Assembly: GCF_047495875.1 (NCBI RefSeq) | Contig: NC_092463.1 | Span: 32,801,724 to 32,865,723 of the forward strand | DNA length: 64,000 nucleotides | From: Pithys albifrons albifrons | Lineage: Eukaryota; Chordata; Aves; Passeriformes; Thamnophilidae | Direction of reading: 5' to 3' | Shown here: positions 37,946 to 51,266 of the stretch, one piece after another | How the letters are laid out: the number at the start of each line of letters is the position of its first letter | Numbering within the stretch: the first letter of the stretch is position 1 | Notes under the pieces: model-generated | What the model was told of the DNA's origin: nothing | The model's input: only the letters and a program-made list of their open reading frames with translations | Database searches by the model: none | Made by a program: the position numbers and the translations under genes

Positions 37946-40900
37946 TTTGTTAAAAGATTATGTGTTACCACTGAACGACTTAGTTCTTCTGTGTATGTTT
38001 ACTCACCCAGCTTTTTTATTTTATAAGACACAGGACTTTATTAGAAGAGTGCCCTGAGAGAGAACCAGGTCACAAAAGAGTCTTTAGTGTCAAGTCAGAA
38101 GGAAATATTTAAGAATAGCACTGTAGTGCTATAGGCTAAAACTCTCTAAATCAGGCTTACAGTTTTAGCTGGATTTCTGTCACTGAGAGAACTGTCCTCA
38201 AGTAGCAGGAATGGCATTCCTGATCATTGAGTGTTTATGAAGAATACAATGCAGTATCCCTAAGGTTAAGTGACTTGTGCTCATGATGTCCATAGTTAAA
38301 AGTTGTGGCTAAGGAATGGTCAATCAGTTTCCATTAGGGAGGAACTAGTGCTAACTGCTGTACCATCCTTCTCCATACATTTATGTTAATTTACTTCTGC
38401 AGATTATAGATTAGTTTATGTTAAAAATTTCCTAGAAAATTTAACTCTACCCTTATTACCAGGTTTTAGAGCTGGCAAATCCTCTTTTCTTGGAGTATGC
38501 ATTAATTAGGTCTGAGACAAAATACAAACACGTTCACTAAAGACAGTGTCTTGCCCAGCTACTGAGAGGTAATTTTTATAGCTGTAATCCTCTCCGGCAT
38601 GCAATGCCTTTTATATTACCAAATTCAGTAATAGAAATATAAAGAAGGGAAAAGATTGAAGTCAGCATTCTTTTGCCATGATTTTTTGTTGTTTGGTTGG
38701 TGGTGGTTTGTTTTTTTTTACATTCACAGTTAAACGAAGCCCCTCAGTTCACTTGGAACCATTGTTAATAATAAGGAATTACATTAATATGGTGGTCTTG
38801 CATTGCCAAAGAAACTTATCTGCAGTTCTCATATTAGAAAGGCCGTGCCTGAAATATTCAGTAAAAGCCGGTAAAAATCCCTCCCTCAAGCTTCCACTTG
38901 CAGGTAGAATTTGACCTAATAAGTCTTGAAAGTGGTGCAGTGTCATTTATTTGTCTGCCTGTGTGCTTCCAACAAATGGTTCAAAATGCTGTAATTTTTT
39001 TCTGTGGGAGTCTTAGCTCCATGGTAACCACATCCAGTTTAACTCTTAAGGAATCTTTTCACTGTAGAGAAACCGTCTTATCTAATGTTTAAATCTACTT
39101 CAGTCCTTTCAAAAGTCTGTCTTTTCTTCCTAACTTTCTCTAAGCAAGGTTTTGTTAAGTGTGAATGCAGTGGATCCTCTGGTGTAGGATGTCACCACTT
39201 CAGAATAATTTTTCATGTTTTCCTCTTGAACAAGTAGAGAAATACAGGGTAAGGAAAAAGGAATGCTACGATGATGAGTCAGACTGTAGTCTCACAATTT
39301 GCAGGAACAGTACTATTGCCACCTTTGAAATTCAGGACATGGAAAAAAAAGTATGATGAGTATGGAAATATTCTTGCATGAAATGATGCTGTAATAAGAG
39401 TGACCTTTTTAAAACAAATAGTGCTGTGACAGAGATGCTCTGTAAGTTATATAGGAGTGCCTTTTATTCTGCTTTATCATAAGATAAATGTTGAAGACAA
39501 AAGGTGACAAATTTTAGAAAATTATAATGAAGTAGAAGTCTCATGTTCAGAAAGAATAAAATACACTAGAGAATAATAGTTTTCTAATGATAAATGTACA
39601 AGGATTTTGCAAGGACTTCTGCACCCCACCCTAGTACAAGAGATAAAGCAACCTCTGTACATTTGAATATTTAGGAAGAAGTTTCTAGAATAATGTTTTA
39701 GAATAACTGACTTATTCAGATGTGCATGGCAATTTGTGACATGTATGAGGAAGGGGAAGGTTGTTTGTAAATATTTATTACTTTCCTTAAAGCAACAGTG
39801 CTCATTTAAAATCACAGTGACATATCAGTAGCTAGACCACTGATTTGACTGCCTCTGAAATGATTTAATCCAAAATCTAATGATATATATTTTTGTGGAT
39901 TTTAGTTATTTGCAGTCAGCTGTCCATGTATAACCAGGGTGACACATTTCTATCTCATCTTGAAGTCTAATGGTTGGTACATACTGAATGTAGTTTTTAT
40001 TGGGTTTTTTTTCTATATACCTGTTCTCTCTCAAGTAGAAATCAGGTGCTGGCATTCTACAAGGACATTAAATTCATGTCATATTAGTCTTTCTGGCTGC
40101 AATTCCATTTCACCATTGTTGTACTATTGCTTAGTCATTATAATGAAGCCATACTGGTGACTTGCCCGAGACCTTCACATTGTTCTGTGAAATGAAACTC
40201 TACGCTACTATTCTGATGGGAGACACAAGAGATGGATGTTGTTGGGTTTTTTGTAGTTATTCAGAATTAGTTTTTTCCATTTAGTCAAAAACATAGCTAT
40301 AAAAAACTAGCACAGCATGAAAACTGTACATATTTTATTATAGCTGGAATTGTTTTGTTATGTGCTTGCATCATCAGAGCCTTTAATGGTATTACATGTA
40401 GTACTATGGATACATAATTTTTGAAATATGTCCCACTTTTTTGTACCTGGATGTTACTAAAATGAAAAACTCTTTCTTTGAATTATTGGTTGTCTTTATC
40501 TAATGTTGCTTACAAAATACTGAGAGAGCATGAATCCCTCTCCTAGCTGAAACTCTTAGGTTATGAAAACATAAGATTCAATGCCTCCTAGAATGGTTGT
40601 ACCAACCATCTTGTTAGAAAAGTCAAATCTTTTTCAATTCCTACCAGACAAGCTGTATGAACTGACGAGCAGAGGAGGAGTTTCCACTCACTTCTGTTTG
40701 GTCAGGAAAAGCACATTTGAGGGAAGATGTGGTTGTAGTCCCACGATTATGTATATATATATATTTAATACTTAACATGTAAATGCAGTGTAGCTTGTAT
40801 TCTTTGTGGCCATCACTGACCAAAAAAAAACAGGTTAACTTCACAGAATCAAGCCATACTTCTGGTGTGTTGTGGTTATTTGTTTGTTTTAAATTTTAGA

Positions 40901-42537
40901 AATCTTTCAGGAACATGCATTTCAAAGTCATGCTTTGTTATATTAATGAAAACATTTTTGTTCTGAATACTCAGCTTATGCTCTAAAACAGGAAACAACA
41001 CCATTTTAAAAGCTTATAGTAAGTGAAAAGTGTCGTCAGGTGATCTAAGAGAGTCTTTTCCTTATTTATAATATACAGTTATATGTTAAAAGCTCATTGC
41101 TTATTTAGTTAGTATGTTTTCAAACCACTATACAAATGACAATGAAAATTTCATAGCTATGATCTTTATACATTTTGGTGTGTTAAATTATTTTTTATTT
41201 TCATATCTGCCTTTGTCTTTTCATACATTGGCATATCACCTTTTTAGGAGAATAAAACAATTCACCTGCAAAGAGGTTTGAATTATTTATCTATGGGGTA
41301 ATATTATTTGAAATAGCTTTTTCTCTCAGTGTAATTAAAATCATGTTAAGACTCTCATATGAACATTTAAAAAAGGGATAGTAAGTGTTGTGTTTGTAAT
41401 TTCTCTTCTGCAGTGTGTAATTTACTTACATTATGTCTAAAAGTAATATATTATCTGATTACATTAATAAACTGTAGATGCCCATAAAGTATGAGAAATG
41501 AAGTTTCCTCTGATTTTATAGGTAACAATATTTGGAAAATATTTCATAATCAGATTTTATCAGATAAAACTTTACTTAAAGTTCTGGTTTTTGAGTTCTA
41601 TAGAACTTCAGAGAAGTGATCATTAAAGGTGATCGGTATCTTTGTAATCTTTCTTGAACAAAAGCGCAGAAATATATTTCTAATATGGTTCATTTGCTTA
41701 GCTGTCAAAAGTGTCTGTATTCTAATCTAGGGGTTTGTGATTTTAACATTCAGCCCTATATACTTGCTCTGCATTTGTCTGCTGTGTTTATAATTCAATT
41801 ATTTGGCTCTTATCGCTGTGAGGAAAATGTTATTCCTAGCAATTAACTCAAGCTTATCCTTAGGGTTTTATCATAACAACCACACTTGAGGGATTTCATG
41901 CTGCCGAAGTTGACTAAAGATACTGTGTAGCCTACTATGGAGGTCAGAAATTTCAGTTTCATTGCTAGATTTTTCTCCTTTGAAATGTCCCAGCTGACAG
42001 CACAACCAGGCAGCATTTAGTAAATAACTGAAAAGTGAAAAGATTCCTTGATATTGTATGCTCAATAAAAACATGCTTAAGTACTGTATACTTACTTAAT
42101 GAGAGGTGTGTATATGGGGGCTGAACAGCCCTATGCATGTCTGCAATTTTCTTGGTGCATGTAATTATCTTCGTGTAATCATTTAACAAGAACACGTCTT
42201 TACATGTTCAACTAGTTACTAAACAGTCAAATAAGGTTGGAAATTTATCTGTGATGGATTATCCTACTGCTCTCAATTTCTGCCTAAAACTCTTGTCTGT
42301 AGAGAAAGACATGTTCCAAAAGATCTCCAGCATGCAGCCAGTTTTAACCACAATGCACACAGGTATACATGTAAAATTTAACTAGCATTTACATAAAGAT
42401 GAATAGGTTTAATTCTATCCTTTTATTGTGACTCTACAGCAGCTTCTTGTGGATGTTGAAAAAATATTTTTAAGGCATTTTTAAGAATGCATTATTGACT
42501 ACAGAGAAAGAAGTGTAATGTAAGGATAATGTAGGGT

Positions 42538-42575
42538 GTTGACACTATATAAAATAGTTGACACTATATGAAATA
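42538..42575. repeat. 19-bp tandem duplication
   Basis: Two adjacent copies of GTTGACACTATATAAAATA, the second reading GTTGACACTATATGAAATA, so one difference in 19. Probably a recent replication-slippage duplication. Confidence 0.85.
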
Positions 42576-42644
42576 ATTTCTAACTTATTAATATCACTGT
42601 AATATCTCCTGTGATCGTAAGCAGAATATGCTCTTGTGTAATTT

Positions 42645-42682
42645 GGGGGGATATGTGGGGTTTGGGGTTTTTTTTGTGGGGG
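42645..42682 (+). other. Candidate intramolecular G-quadruplex
   Basis: Four G-runs on the + strand (GGGGGG, GGGG, GGGG, GGGGG at 42645-42650, 42657-42660, 42664-42667 and 42678-42682) with loops of 6, 3 and 10 nt. It is also on the RYR3 sense strand, so the motif would be present in the pre-mRNA. The 10-nt loop slightly exceeds strict predictors that cap loops at 7. Confidence 0.6.
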
Positions 42683-45600
42683 TTTTTTTTAGCATTTTAA
42701 TACCCAATTATTGCTGAGTCATGGTCATAATTTGGGCCGCCAGGTGTGGCCTCCAGGTATTGCCACTTGCCAAGCACTTGCCTGTTGCTGGTGATACTGT
42801 AAATCGGTAATGTCCTCTGTATTGTAAGTAGTAATAGAGTCATCTAATGCATATCCTGTCAAACATGAACAAGTTGTGATTTTCCAAAGGTACTGTTGAC
42901 TTTTAGCAACTTTTCTTTGACTAACTTTTCAAGTATCAGCCAAAATTTTCCCCACTGGAAAGAATTATGCAGAGCTGTTCTTTGAAGTGCTTGTGTTAGG
43001 TGCAGTATTGGTTTATTTTTGTTTTCAATGGGATATGATGTAAAAGGAATTTTGTAACTTCTAGTGAATTTGATAACTACAGGAGTTGCCCTGTGCATTT
43101 GCTCTTGGAGTGGCAATGTGTGTTTCTTACTGTAGGCCACTAACTTGACATTCTGAATCTGGTTCAAGATTAACTCAGAGCCTCCTGGGTCCCTAAATTA
43201 AATTGAAGTAAATTATTCAACCAAGAGCTGATCCCTTAGATTAAAAAGCATTTTAAAGATTGCACTATGTGAGCAGAACTTTATACAAAACTCGAAGTGT
43301 TTTCTGACCAGAAAATTTCCTGCGCATCACCCAAATAACAGGTGTAGAAAGTGTCACGGCTTCTTTTCCCCTGCACATAGGCTAGAGGCAGGAAATTTAG
43401 ATCTCTGTTTAGAATTTTAGGAACTTTATCTCAGCGATACAGGTTAAGTGTACTTAAACAAGGCAATAATCTGTCTTTGCTTCCTAAAGTTTGTATCTGA
43501 CACACAGTGTGTACCTTCAAGTGTGTATTTTTGAAACTTGAATGAATGAAACCCAGTTCAGTAAAGAGGGTTTGTATATAATATCTTAATTTTCAGAAGA
43601 TGAATACAACTGTTCAATGAGTGATACTTTTCTGAAAGTCTCTTGTGACTTCCAGGTCAAACTTCTTGTGCTATCTAGACAAAAGCTACCAAGATGGCAG
43701 TGTCAGAGAACATGACAATACTAACTGTTTGAACATCTTTTTGTTATTTTACTTCAGAATGTGAATTTCTGTGCCTTAGCACCAAAAATTAAAAAAAAAA
43801 AAAATAAAAAAAAGGTGCTATACAAATTTATTTTTGAGACGGTGGGGTTTGAAATTAATAAATAAATTGGTCTATATTGTTTATTTAATTATGAATGAGC
43901 ATTTAAAAACTCAGGAGATTCCATGACTGCAAAAATTTGGTGGTGGTAAAATGTATGTCTGGATTGTATTGGTAGAACTGGTAACAGAAGTGGAGGTGCA
44001 GATCTTATTTACAAAAAAACCCCCAAACAAATCTGATAACCTAATTTTTAAGATCTATGTTTTGGACTTCATCCTAATGATTACTGAACCTTTACAGAAA
44101 TTACAATTATTTTTTCAGCTATATTCTGTGGTACAGTAATTTTCATCCTCCTGGCTTGCTTATGGATCCAAGGTAATAATTTGAGATGATGTTTGTATGG
44201 AGACATTAAGAAGTTTGTAGCAGAGACAGAATATTCATTAACCCAGGTTAAGCTGTGAAGGAAACAAGGACTGGATTTTGCAGGACGTAGTGCCAGGGAT
44301 GATATTTTGAAGAGCTATATAACTGTGTCTTCATTGTTTAAATCAACAGCTTGAATTCCTTCAAGCTTGTTTGTGTTTAGGAAATTGCTGTTGTGTTCTT
44401 TCAACATAACTTGTCAAAAAAATGGATGACTTGTTTGTACTCAAGTTTCTGCCCTCAGGGTACTCCCATTGAGTAAGTTCTGTGATATATCTGAAAGCAC
44501 ACTAATGTCTACATGAAATAGAAAGCATAGAAATAGAAAAATGTAGTATCTGACTATGTATAGAAACACTAAGTCTATAACAGCTGTGATTTTTGCAGAT
44601 TTCCCATCCTAGATTTAGTAACATCTCTCTGTTGCAAATGGGAGTGGGTCAGAAATGACAGAATGTTAAGTGTCACACTAGTTGCTTAGTCATTTATTTC
44701 CAAGTTTTTGGTCCTCTCTGGACTTATCTACACAAAATTAGTTCTCACCCATTCTCTCCTCAGACATGTGATTTGCCACTGAATTAACTTTCAATCTGGT
44801 TTGTTAAGATGACTCTATCAAAATCTGTAAATTTATTTATCTTTCTATATTTTGGTTTAAAGCTTGTCTGTTTTTCTTGTGAAACTCACAGTGAAGAGAA
44901 GGTCTACCAGGTGGATTCAAAATATCTCACATATGTTTGAAGTATGAGCAGGATTGTTGGTGTAAGTTAACTCACTGATCTACTGGTCATAAAAATAAAA
45001 TGAGACATTTTGCTGGTTATCCACTGCAGGCTTAGATGAACAGAAAGTTATAAGTTCTGTATGCACAAAAATATGGACCTAGATTTGGGACAAAAAAAAA
45101 AAAGGACTCTTGGAATACTTGAAGATTCAGATCTAGTCATTTTCTTTCCTCAGATGACTTTTGTAGACATGAACATTTTGAAATCATAGATGTTGGGCAG
45201 TAATTTCTGTGGCAGAAACCCACAGTGGGAATATAGCAGCTTCCCTACAAGACAGCTTGAAGTGGTGATAGGTTTTGTAATTTTGTAATTTTCTTTTTCC
45301 TCATATGTCGAGAAAGAGATTAATCCAACTTAGCATATGTGCAAGCACAAAATCAGCCTCAATATTCCTGATTAGAAAATCTAATTTAACTCTCCAGCGA
45401 TAACTAAGCTTTCATGGACGCAAGAAGTATGATCAAGAATTTTGAAAGTTCAGACACAGTAGCTTGTAAACTTGAGAAAGAAAATTTGTAACTCTGAAAG
45501 AGTGTCTGGATTTGAAATAGGAAATGAACAATAAGAATTTCTTCTGTTTCATTGCTTACAACTGTGTGCTGCATTGTATTTGCATTGGCAATCAGTTGAA

Positions 45601-46017
45601 TCAATGGTGTTCATGATGGTGTAGTGTTAGGAAAACACACTAGTGTTCTACAGATCTTGTCTAATAGAACACCTAACATGCTGTGAAACCCTTACCTTTT
45701 TCTGCTGTAAAAGTAGCTCATCAAGCAGTTTACCTGTTGTTTCTAGTTTTGAAATTACAAACTTCAAGCATTCAATTTTTTTCCCCAAGTAATTTCCTTC
45801 CCCAAGCAGCATTGCCTCTTATTCTTAAAATAAGGACTAAATGGAGAAGAAAGAATATGAAGTGGAAGGGTTTGCTAGTAAGCAAAACCAGACAAAGATA
45901 CCAATATAGTAGACATAGGAAAATGGAGACAATGACAAAGACCAAAGCTCTATTTACCCTGTGTGTGAGTGTTCAGAATGATGCTAGCGACCGGGGAAAA
46001 TAGAAGTTGAATTTGGA

Positions 46018-46430
46018 GCCAGCAACTGCAATCAGACTTCAGATGAAGAGGTCCCTGTCTCTGTGGTGCCAGCAACTGGAGCAAGAAAGATTATCTTCAT
46101 CAGTACTCTAGGGTCCATGGATCTTAGAAGGATTGACAGCTACTAGGTGGACTGGGGTGAGTGAATGTAAGCCAGCAACAGGAATTAGACTTTGGGTGAA
46201 GGGACACATTCTGTACCAGCAGCAACTGGAGCAAGAAGGGTTTCAGTGTCGACTGCTGGTGTAGGACCATGGTCATTGGTCCTAAATGCAAGCTATAGCA
46301 TCTGGGCTGAGTGAAATGAAGTAAGGGTCTTACTGTGAGCAGCTGGAGTGGGAACTGTGGCTTAAGTACCAACTGTTGGGGGTGACACTGGGGCTTACAT
46401 TTTCCCCTAGCCTGTGGTGTGAGTGGCATG
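46018..46430. repeat. Degenerate ~153-bp tandem repeat
   Basis: A unit starting GCCAGCAACTGCAATCAGACTT at 46018 recurs at 46171 as GCCAGCAACAGGAATTAGACTT. Inside both units lies AGCAACTGGAGCAAGAA. A third partial unit begins near 46338 (AGCAGCTGGAGTGGGAACTG). The units are diverged, so the array is old. The palindromic GACCATGGTC in unit 2 has a rough counterpart (GTCCATGGATC) in unit 1. It ends shortly before a CR1 copy. No coding function is apparent. Confidence 0.7.
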
Positions 46431-46608
46431 CATGTATAATTTGCCTAGAAGACTTCAAACTGGACTAGTTGGCAAATACGAGGTCCAAGTATTGGGCAGA
46501 GGGCCTAGGATGATAACTGAGGGAACTGAAAATTCTTGTGTGCTTGTGAGTCTAAAGAGTTTCTCTAACAAGCTTCAATCCTGGTCCTGAAAATAAATTA
46601 TTTTTTTC

Positions 46609-46778
46609 TGTGGTGAGGATGGTCAAACTGGTACAGGTGGTCCAGAAAGGCTGTGGAATGCCTGTCTCAGGACCTCTGTTCAAACCTTGACTGGTTATGG
46701 TCCTGAGCACCGCGCTGCTGTTACTCTACTTTGAGCACAGTGGTAGGACTAGAGAGTCTTAAAGGTCACTTTCAACAC
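46609..46778 (+). mobile_element. CR1 3'-end fragment (+ strand)
   Basis: Matches the last part of CR1 ORF2 and its 3' UTR: AGAAAGGCTGTGGAATG, then CTTGACTGGTTATGGTCCTGAGCA, then AGTGGTAGGACTAGAGAGTC. It lacks the usual terminal ATTCTGTG repeats and abuts the reverse-oriented CR1 that follows. Confidence 0.8.
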
Positions 46779-46782
46779 AAGA

Positions 46783-47935
46783 TAGAATCATGGAATTGTC
46801 AAGGTTAGAAAAGAAGAGGACCTTTAAGATCCCCGAGTTCAACTGTTAACTAGCACTACTCTGTTCACCACTAAACTGTGTCCCTAAGTGCCACACTGAA
46901 TCCAGGCATGGTGATTCCATTACTTCCCTGGGTAGTATGTTCCAATGCCTGACCATGATTTCAGTGATTTTCCTAAGGTCCAGTCTAAACTTCCTCTGGT
47001 GCAACTTTAGACTATTTCCTCTCATCCCGTCTCTTGTTATCTGGGAGAAAAGACTGACACTGAGATGCAGTCTCCTTTCAGGTAGATTAATCAGGTCCCA
47101 GATGTGCTGCCCCCAGGCTTATCCCTAGCAAGCCTGGGTTTATCCCTTTCCCCCTTCAAATCTAGTTTAACGCCCTTTCAGTGAGTCCCACTAATGCCTG
47201 TGTAAAGACTCTTTTTCTGCTTTGGGACAGGTGTGCCCCATCTGTTGCCTGCAGGCTTGGTGTTGTGTAAACTGATCTGTGATCAAAAAACCACAAAATA
47301 CTGCTGGTAACACCAGGCTTGGAGCCAATTATTCATCTGTGTGATGTTCCTACTCCCACCATTCCTTGAAATTGCCAGGATAGAGAAGACTATGTGTCCA
47401 GATCCCTCAACCAGTTATCCCAAGGCCCTGAGGTCCCTCTTGATAATCCTCAGGCTGCTTTTGGTGGTTCATTGCTGCCCACCTGAAAAAAAACAGAGAT
47501 GGACAACTGGAGAGTTTCTTGGTAGCATGTCTTACCTGGACCCCAAGGAGGCAGCAGGCTTCCCTATGGCTTGGGTCTGGTTGGCATATTGTCCCCTCTG
47601 TTTTTCTCAAAAGGCAGTCACTGATGACTTTTTGTTTCATAACTGAGGCAGACAATGTAGCGGGTAGACTGACTCACCCTGGACAATTCCTCCAGCCTGT
47701 GATACTTTGTCCATGTTGTAGTGTGCCTGACTCTCAGTTCCACAGTGTCATACCTGTTGTATAAAGGTACCTGGGAAGGTGAGGTAGGCTGGGAGGCGAT
47801 TTGTCTGTTGCCCTGAGAAGAGACCTGGTTCCATTCCCTTCATCTCGTGGGTTCCCCGCTCCTTCCTGGAGGCAAGAGAGTGGGGTATCCTTTGCTTGTT
47901 CTGATGTAGCTGGCTGGTGAACATAATTTGATGTG
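46783..47935 (-). mobile_element. CR1 LINE with large internal deletion (minus strand)
   Basis: On the minus strand the right part (about 47935-47095) is the CR1 5' region at the end of ORF1. It includes a TTTTTTGATCACAGATCAG...ACACCAAGCCTGC block and the downstream TAAACTAGATTTGAAGGGGG block. Near 47095 it switches directly to the CR1 3' end (CTAAAGTTGCACCAGAGGAA and onward) and finishes at the terminal repeats at 46783. Essentially all of ORF2 is missing, several kilobases compared with a full CR1. The minus-strand frame at 47655-47407 is a remnant of ORF1-region sequence, not a gene. Confidence 0.85.
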
Positions 47936-50900
47936 AATTTGTAAAATGCAAAGGGTGTAAGTGATTATTAAATAGTAGTCAAATTTTATGAACTTCTCTG
48001 CTGAAAACCTATTGATGTTTGCCTCTCTAATTTGCGCGTTTGCTGATTTTTGGTATGAGCAGGTGCTACAGACTTCCTAATTGAACCTTATGAAGTGATT
48101 TGCAAGTAAGCAAGCACTGCTAACATCTTATCTAGGACAGAAGCAGTGGGAAACTGATACTGATTTTTCTATAGGAATCAACTTGGTTGTAAAATTGAGT
48201 GCACTTTCCTTTGTCAGGGTCCACTATCTAATTTATGAAGAAAAAATCCAAAGCAAATTAATATTTCTTTATTATGCTTTGTAACATCAATTAGGCAGAC
48301 AGTGAGAAGTATTTGCCTTAATTTTATAGAAATCATCTATTCTCAGTAATTGTTCTGAATTATAGATCCAAGGTAATGACACCAGCAACTGAACATGGAG
48401 TTAGCTCACATACTTCCACTCAGTTTCCTAGAGGTTAGTGATTGATTTGCCACTTTTTAAAGACACTGCTAATGCTTGCAGATTTGTAGGTATCTCCTCC
48501 TGCAGTAGCAGTAACTGTCAGACTTACCTCACTATGCAGGAGAAACTGTCATGCATGTTTGTTGGAGGTTTGAATTTTTGATTTTGGAGGATATAGTTGA
48601 TGGATATGATTAATTTATGCTCTTTCAACATCCTGGTCCTGCTAGTTCTTGTATAAATCTTGAGTATTCCACTTTCTATAGCCCATCTTGTGTAATATCT
48701 ATTAATGCTTGACATGGCATAGATAGCAGTCAAATGACTTAAATTTTCACATTTTATTTCTGTGCTATCTTTTCTACTTTATTCTGTCTTTTTTCATGTA
48801 TTTTGTATGAAGGCTGTTAAAAGTATCTGCTATGTTTTTCAAATCCTGTTTGAAAGATTTCTGTTGTAATGTTCCCTGCATTTGATGCATTTTCTCTTTT
48901 CAACTGCAACAGATGTGGATGATTACTGAGTATAGTGAGGTTTTTGTTTTAAAGAATTGCCAAAAATATCAAAGAGCTCACTTCTGAAATAAATTTCCAG
49001 CAAGTCATAATTCAGGTTCAAATATACATGACAGTAATTTATGGTTTTCAGAATTTGTTATTGAAATAAGAATGCAATTCATCTTAGCAGACTCTTTGAG
49101 AAATTTTACTGACAGAAAACATGATAAACTATCAGATATGTGCATATACATAGTGGAAATGGAAGATATAGCTGGATTCCAAGGGCATTATATCCTCATA
49201 TTAAGCATATTTTAAAATATTTTGTAGGCACTATAACTTTGTAAAGTCTTGTTTAATTCTGTGGTTTAACACTGGGGAAGCAGTTGTGGTTGATTCTGAA
49301 CAGTGTGTATATAGCCTCTAGGTCCACAGAATGGAATTTACCACTGAAATGTATTGATTTGCTAATAAATTTGAACAGCTTCGCCCAGAATTTTTTTGTC
49401 TAGGTAATATGTAGTACCATATATATGATGACACACCATTCTGACATTCTCTCAATAAGGACCTAATCTGTGAAGTTTAATGAATTGTTTGAAGAGAAGC
49501 ACTGCATGTGAAAGCTCTTTAATGTTCTCCACATCTCTTAATGTATCTGTACATTGACTGAATATGCCCAAATATACCTTAATGTATCTTTATATTCACT
49601 GGTATGGAGTTACTATAGGTATTGTAGTCTCTTTAGAATTCTTTCTCAGTATAATTTGTATACATGCAAACACTTGAACCTGTTTTATACTTATTCCACT
49701 CTCATCAATCCATGTAAGCCTGGGAGCTCATTTGCTGTATGTTCCCAGCCAAATTTGGTTTTATCTGCAGAAAGGTTGGGGAAGAAGACTCAAATTTAAT
49801 CTAAATCTCTGCTTGCATGATTGAAAACTCTTTAAAACCTGTAATTGTTTTCCCCAAGATATAAAATAGTTACAGTTAAAAAGACCTTTCAGTTCTGCTT
49901 CAGACCTATCTTATCTCTTAATTCATTTCATATCAACTTGGAGTCCTTGGCAAAACCCCCCTATTTAGTCAATAACTTTCCAGCTCACGCCTTTTTTTTT
50001 TCTTTCTTTTTTCTTGCTTCTAAAATCTGCCTAAGTAGCAGGTAAGTATTTATTGGTTATTCACAGGCCCACTCTGGTTCTGAGACCTGGTGCAACATCC
50101 TGAGCCTTGCAATTACTCTGCATGTTTTGAAATGCTACTGCCCATTTTTTTGTGGTTCTGCTGCCTACACCTGACAAGGATAAGACTTAAATTCAGGCCA
50201 CTGTGACATTGTAAAATCTCTGAGAATACTATTTTTAAAAAATACATTTGTAAAAGTTTCTTTTATTGTGATGTAAAAAGCAGTTAGCTTTCATATACTT
50301 ACTGAGGAAATGTCTGATTTTTTCAATCTTTCTGTAGGACCTTTTCCAATTTGTTTTGAGTTCCTAACATTTAAGACAGATAATTGTTTGCCCCACTGTA
50401 TGTTCCTCATTTTCAAAGCTGTATACTAAGTGTTCCTTTTGCCAAACCTTGAATGGTATTGGATTCTTTAGAAAAATCCATAGGATTTGCCTTAAATTTA
50501 GCATTTAAGATTCATAGCAAGAACTGTTAGTCCAAAGTGGAAATCCTGTGTTTTTAACAAAATGTGATATTAAGTAAATATCTGAAACAGTTTAGAGACA
50601 ACAGTCACATACAGAATACATGATTTAAATAATATGCTAAATATGGTGCACATCTATTCTCATTTTGAAATAGATATGATCTAAATGTCTGTTGCTGTTG
50701 ATATCTTTACTAATCTGGTAGTGGTCATGCACTAAGATTCCAAAAGGCTGACAGCTTCTATTTGGATTTCTTCTTGCTGTCAGGTGTCAAGTTTTTAAAT
50801 TGGCTCATGTGTAATTGAGACAGGACACTGGCTATTCCATTAATATTTTTGATCATCTTTCAAACACTTAAAATTTAAAAAGTTAAATCCTGCAGATGTA

Positions 50901-51266
50901 GTTTTTTATGCCAAAAGTTCTTACATTTGTGAACTAGTTAACTTACCAATTGATTTCTGAAATGAAAATAAATTTGTCACTATGGATGTCTTATGTCTTC
51001 CTGTTGCAAACTGGTTAGCCTGCCAGTGTATCACTTGCACCTGATGTAAAAGAAGTGGGTAAACCAAACAAAATATATGCAAGTATATACATACACAATA
51101 ATGTTTCCTACATTCATTTCTCCTTCCAAAAGGGTGCGCCATTAAAATGAACTATAATACCCTCCTTTCCTAATACATCTAGTAATTTCTTCATTTGATC
51201 CTATAATATTATGCCATAGGTCAAGAATGTGAGAGTCGCAAAGCATGCCAATACTGACACTACCAT
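47936..51266 (+). other. RYR3: RYR3 intron 1, nothing recognised
   Basis: About 3.3 kb of AT-rich intron with no recognised exon, repeat family or RNA gene. Short pyrimidine tracts occur near 49990-50015. Confidence 0.5.

Larger units (their letters stand above)
37946..46017 (+). other. RYR3: RYR3 intron 1, middle part
   Basis: About 8 kb with no recognised exon or interspersed repeat. It contains a poly-A-rich tract at about 43790-43815, a TA run near 40751-40763, a 19-bp tandem duplication (42538-42575) and a G-quadruplex candidate (42645-42682), the last two listed separately. The 106-codon frame at 45683-46003 shows no family features. Confidence 0.6.

Noticed and set aside
42538..42575. 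Short tandem duplications (also 59839-59880) as mobile-element target sites
   Set aside because: Copies are adjacent with nothing between them, so slippage is the simpler explanation.
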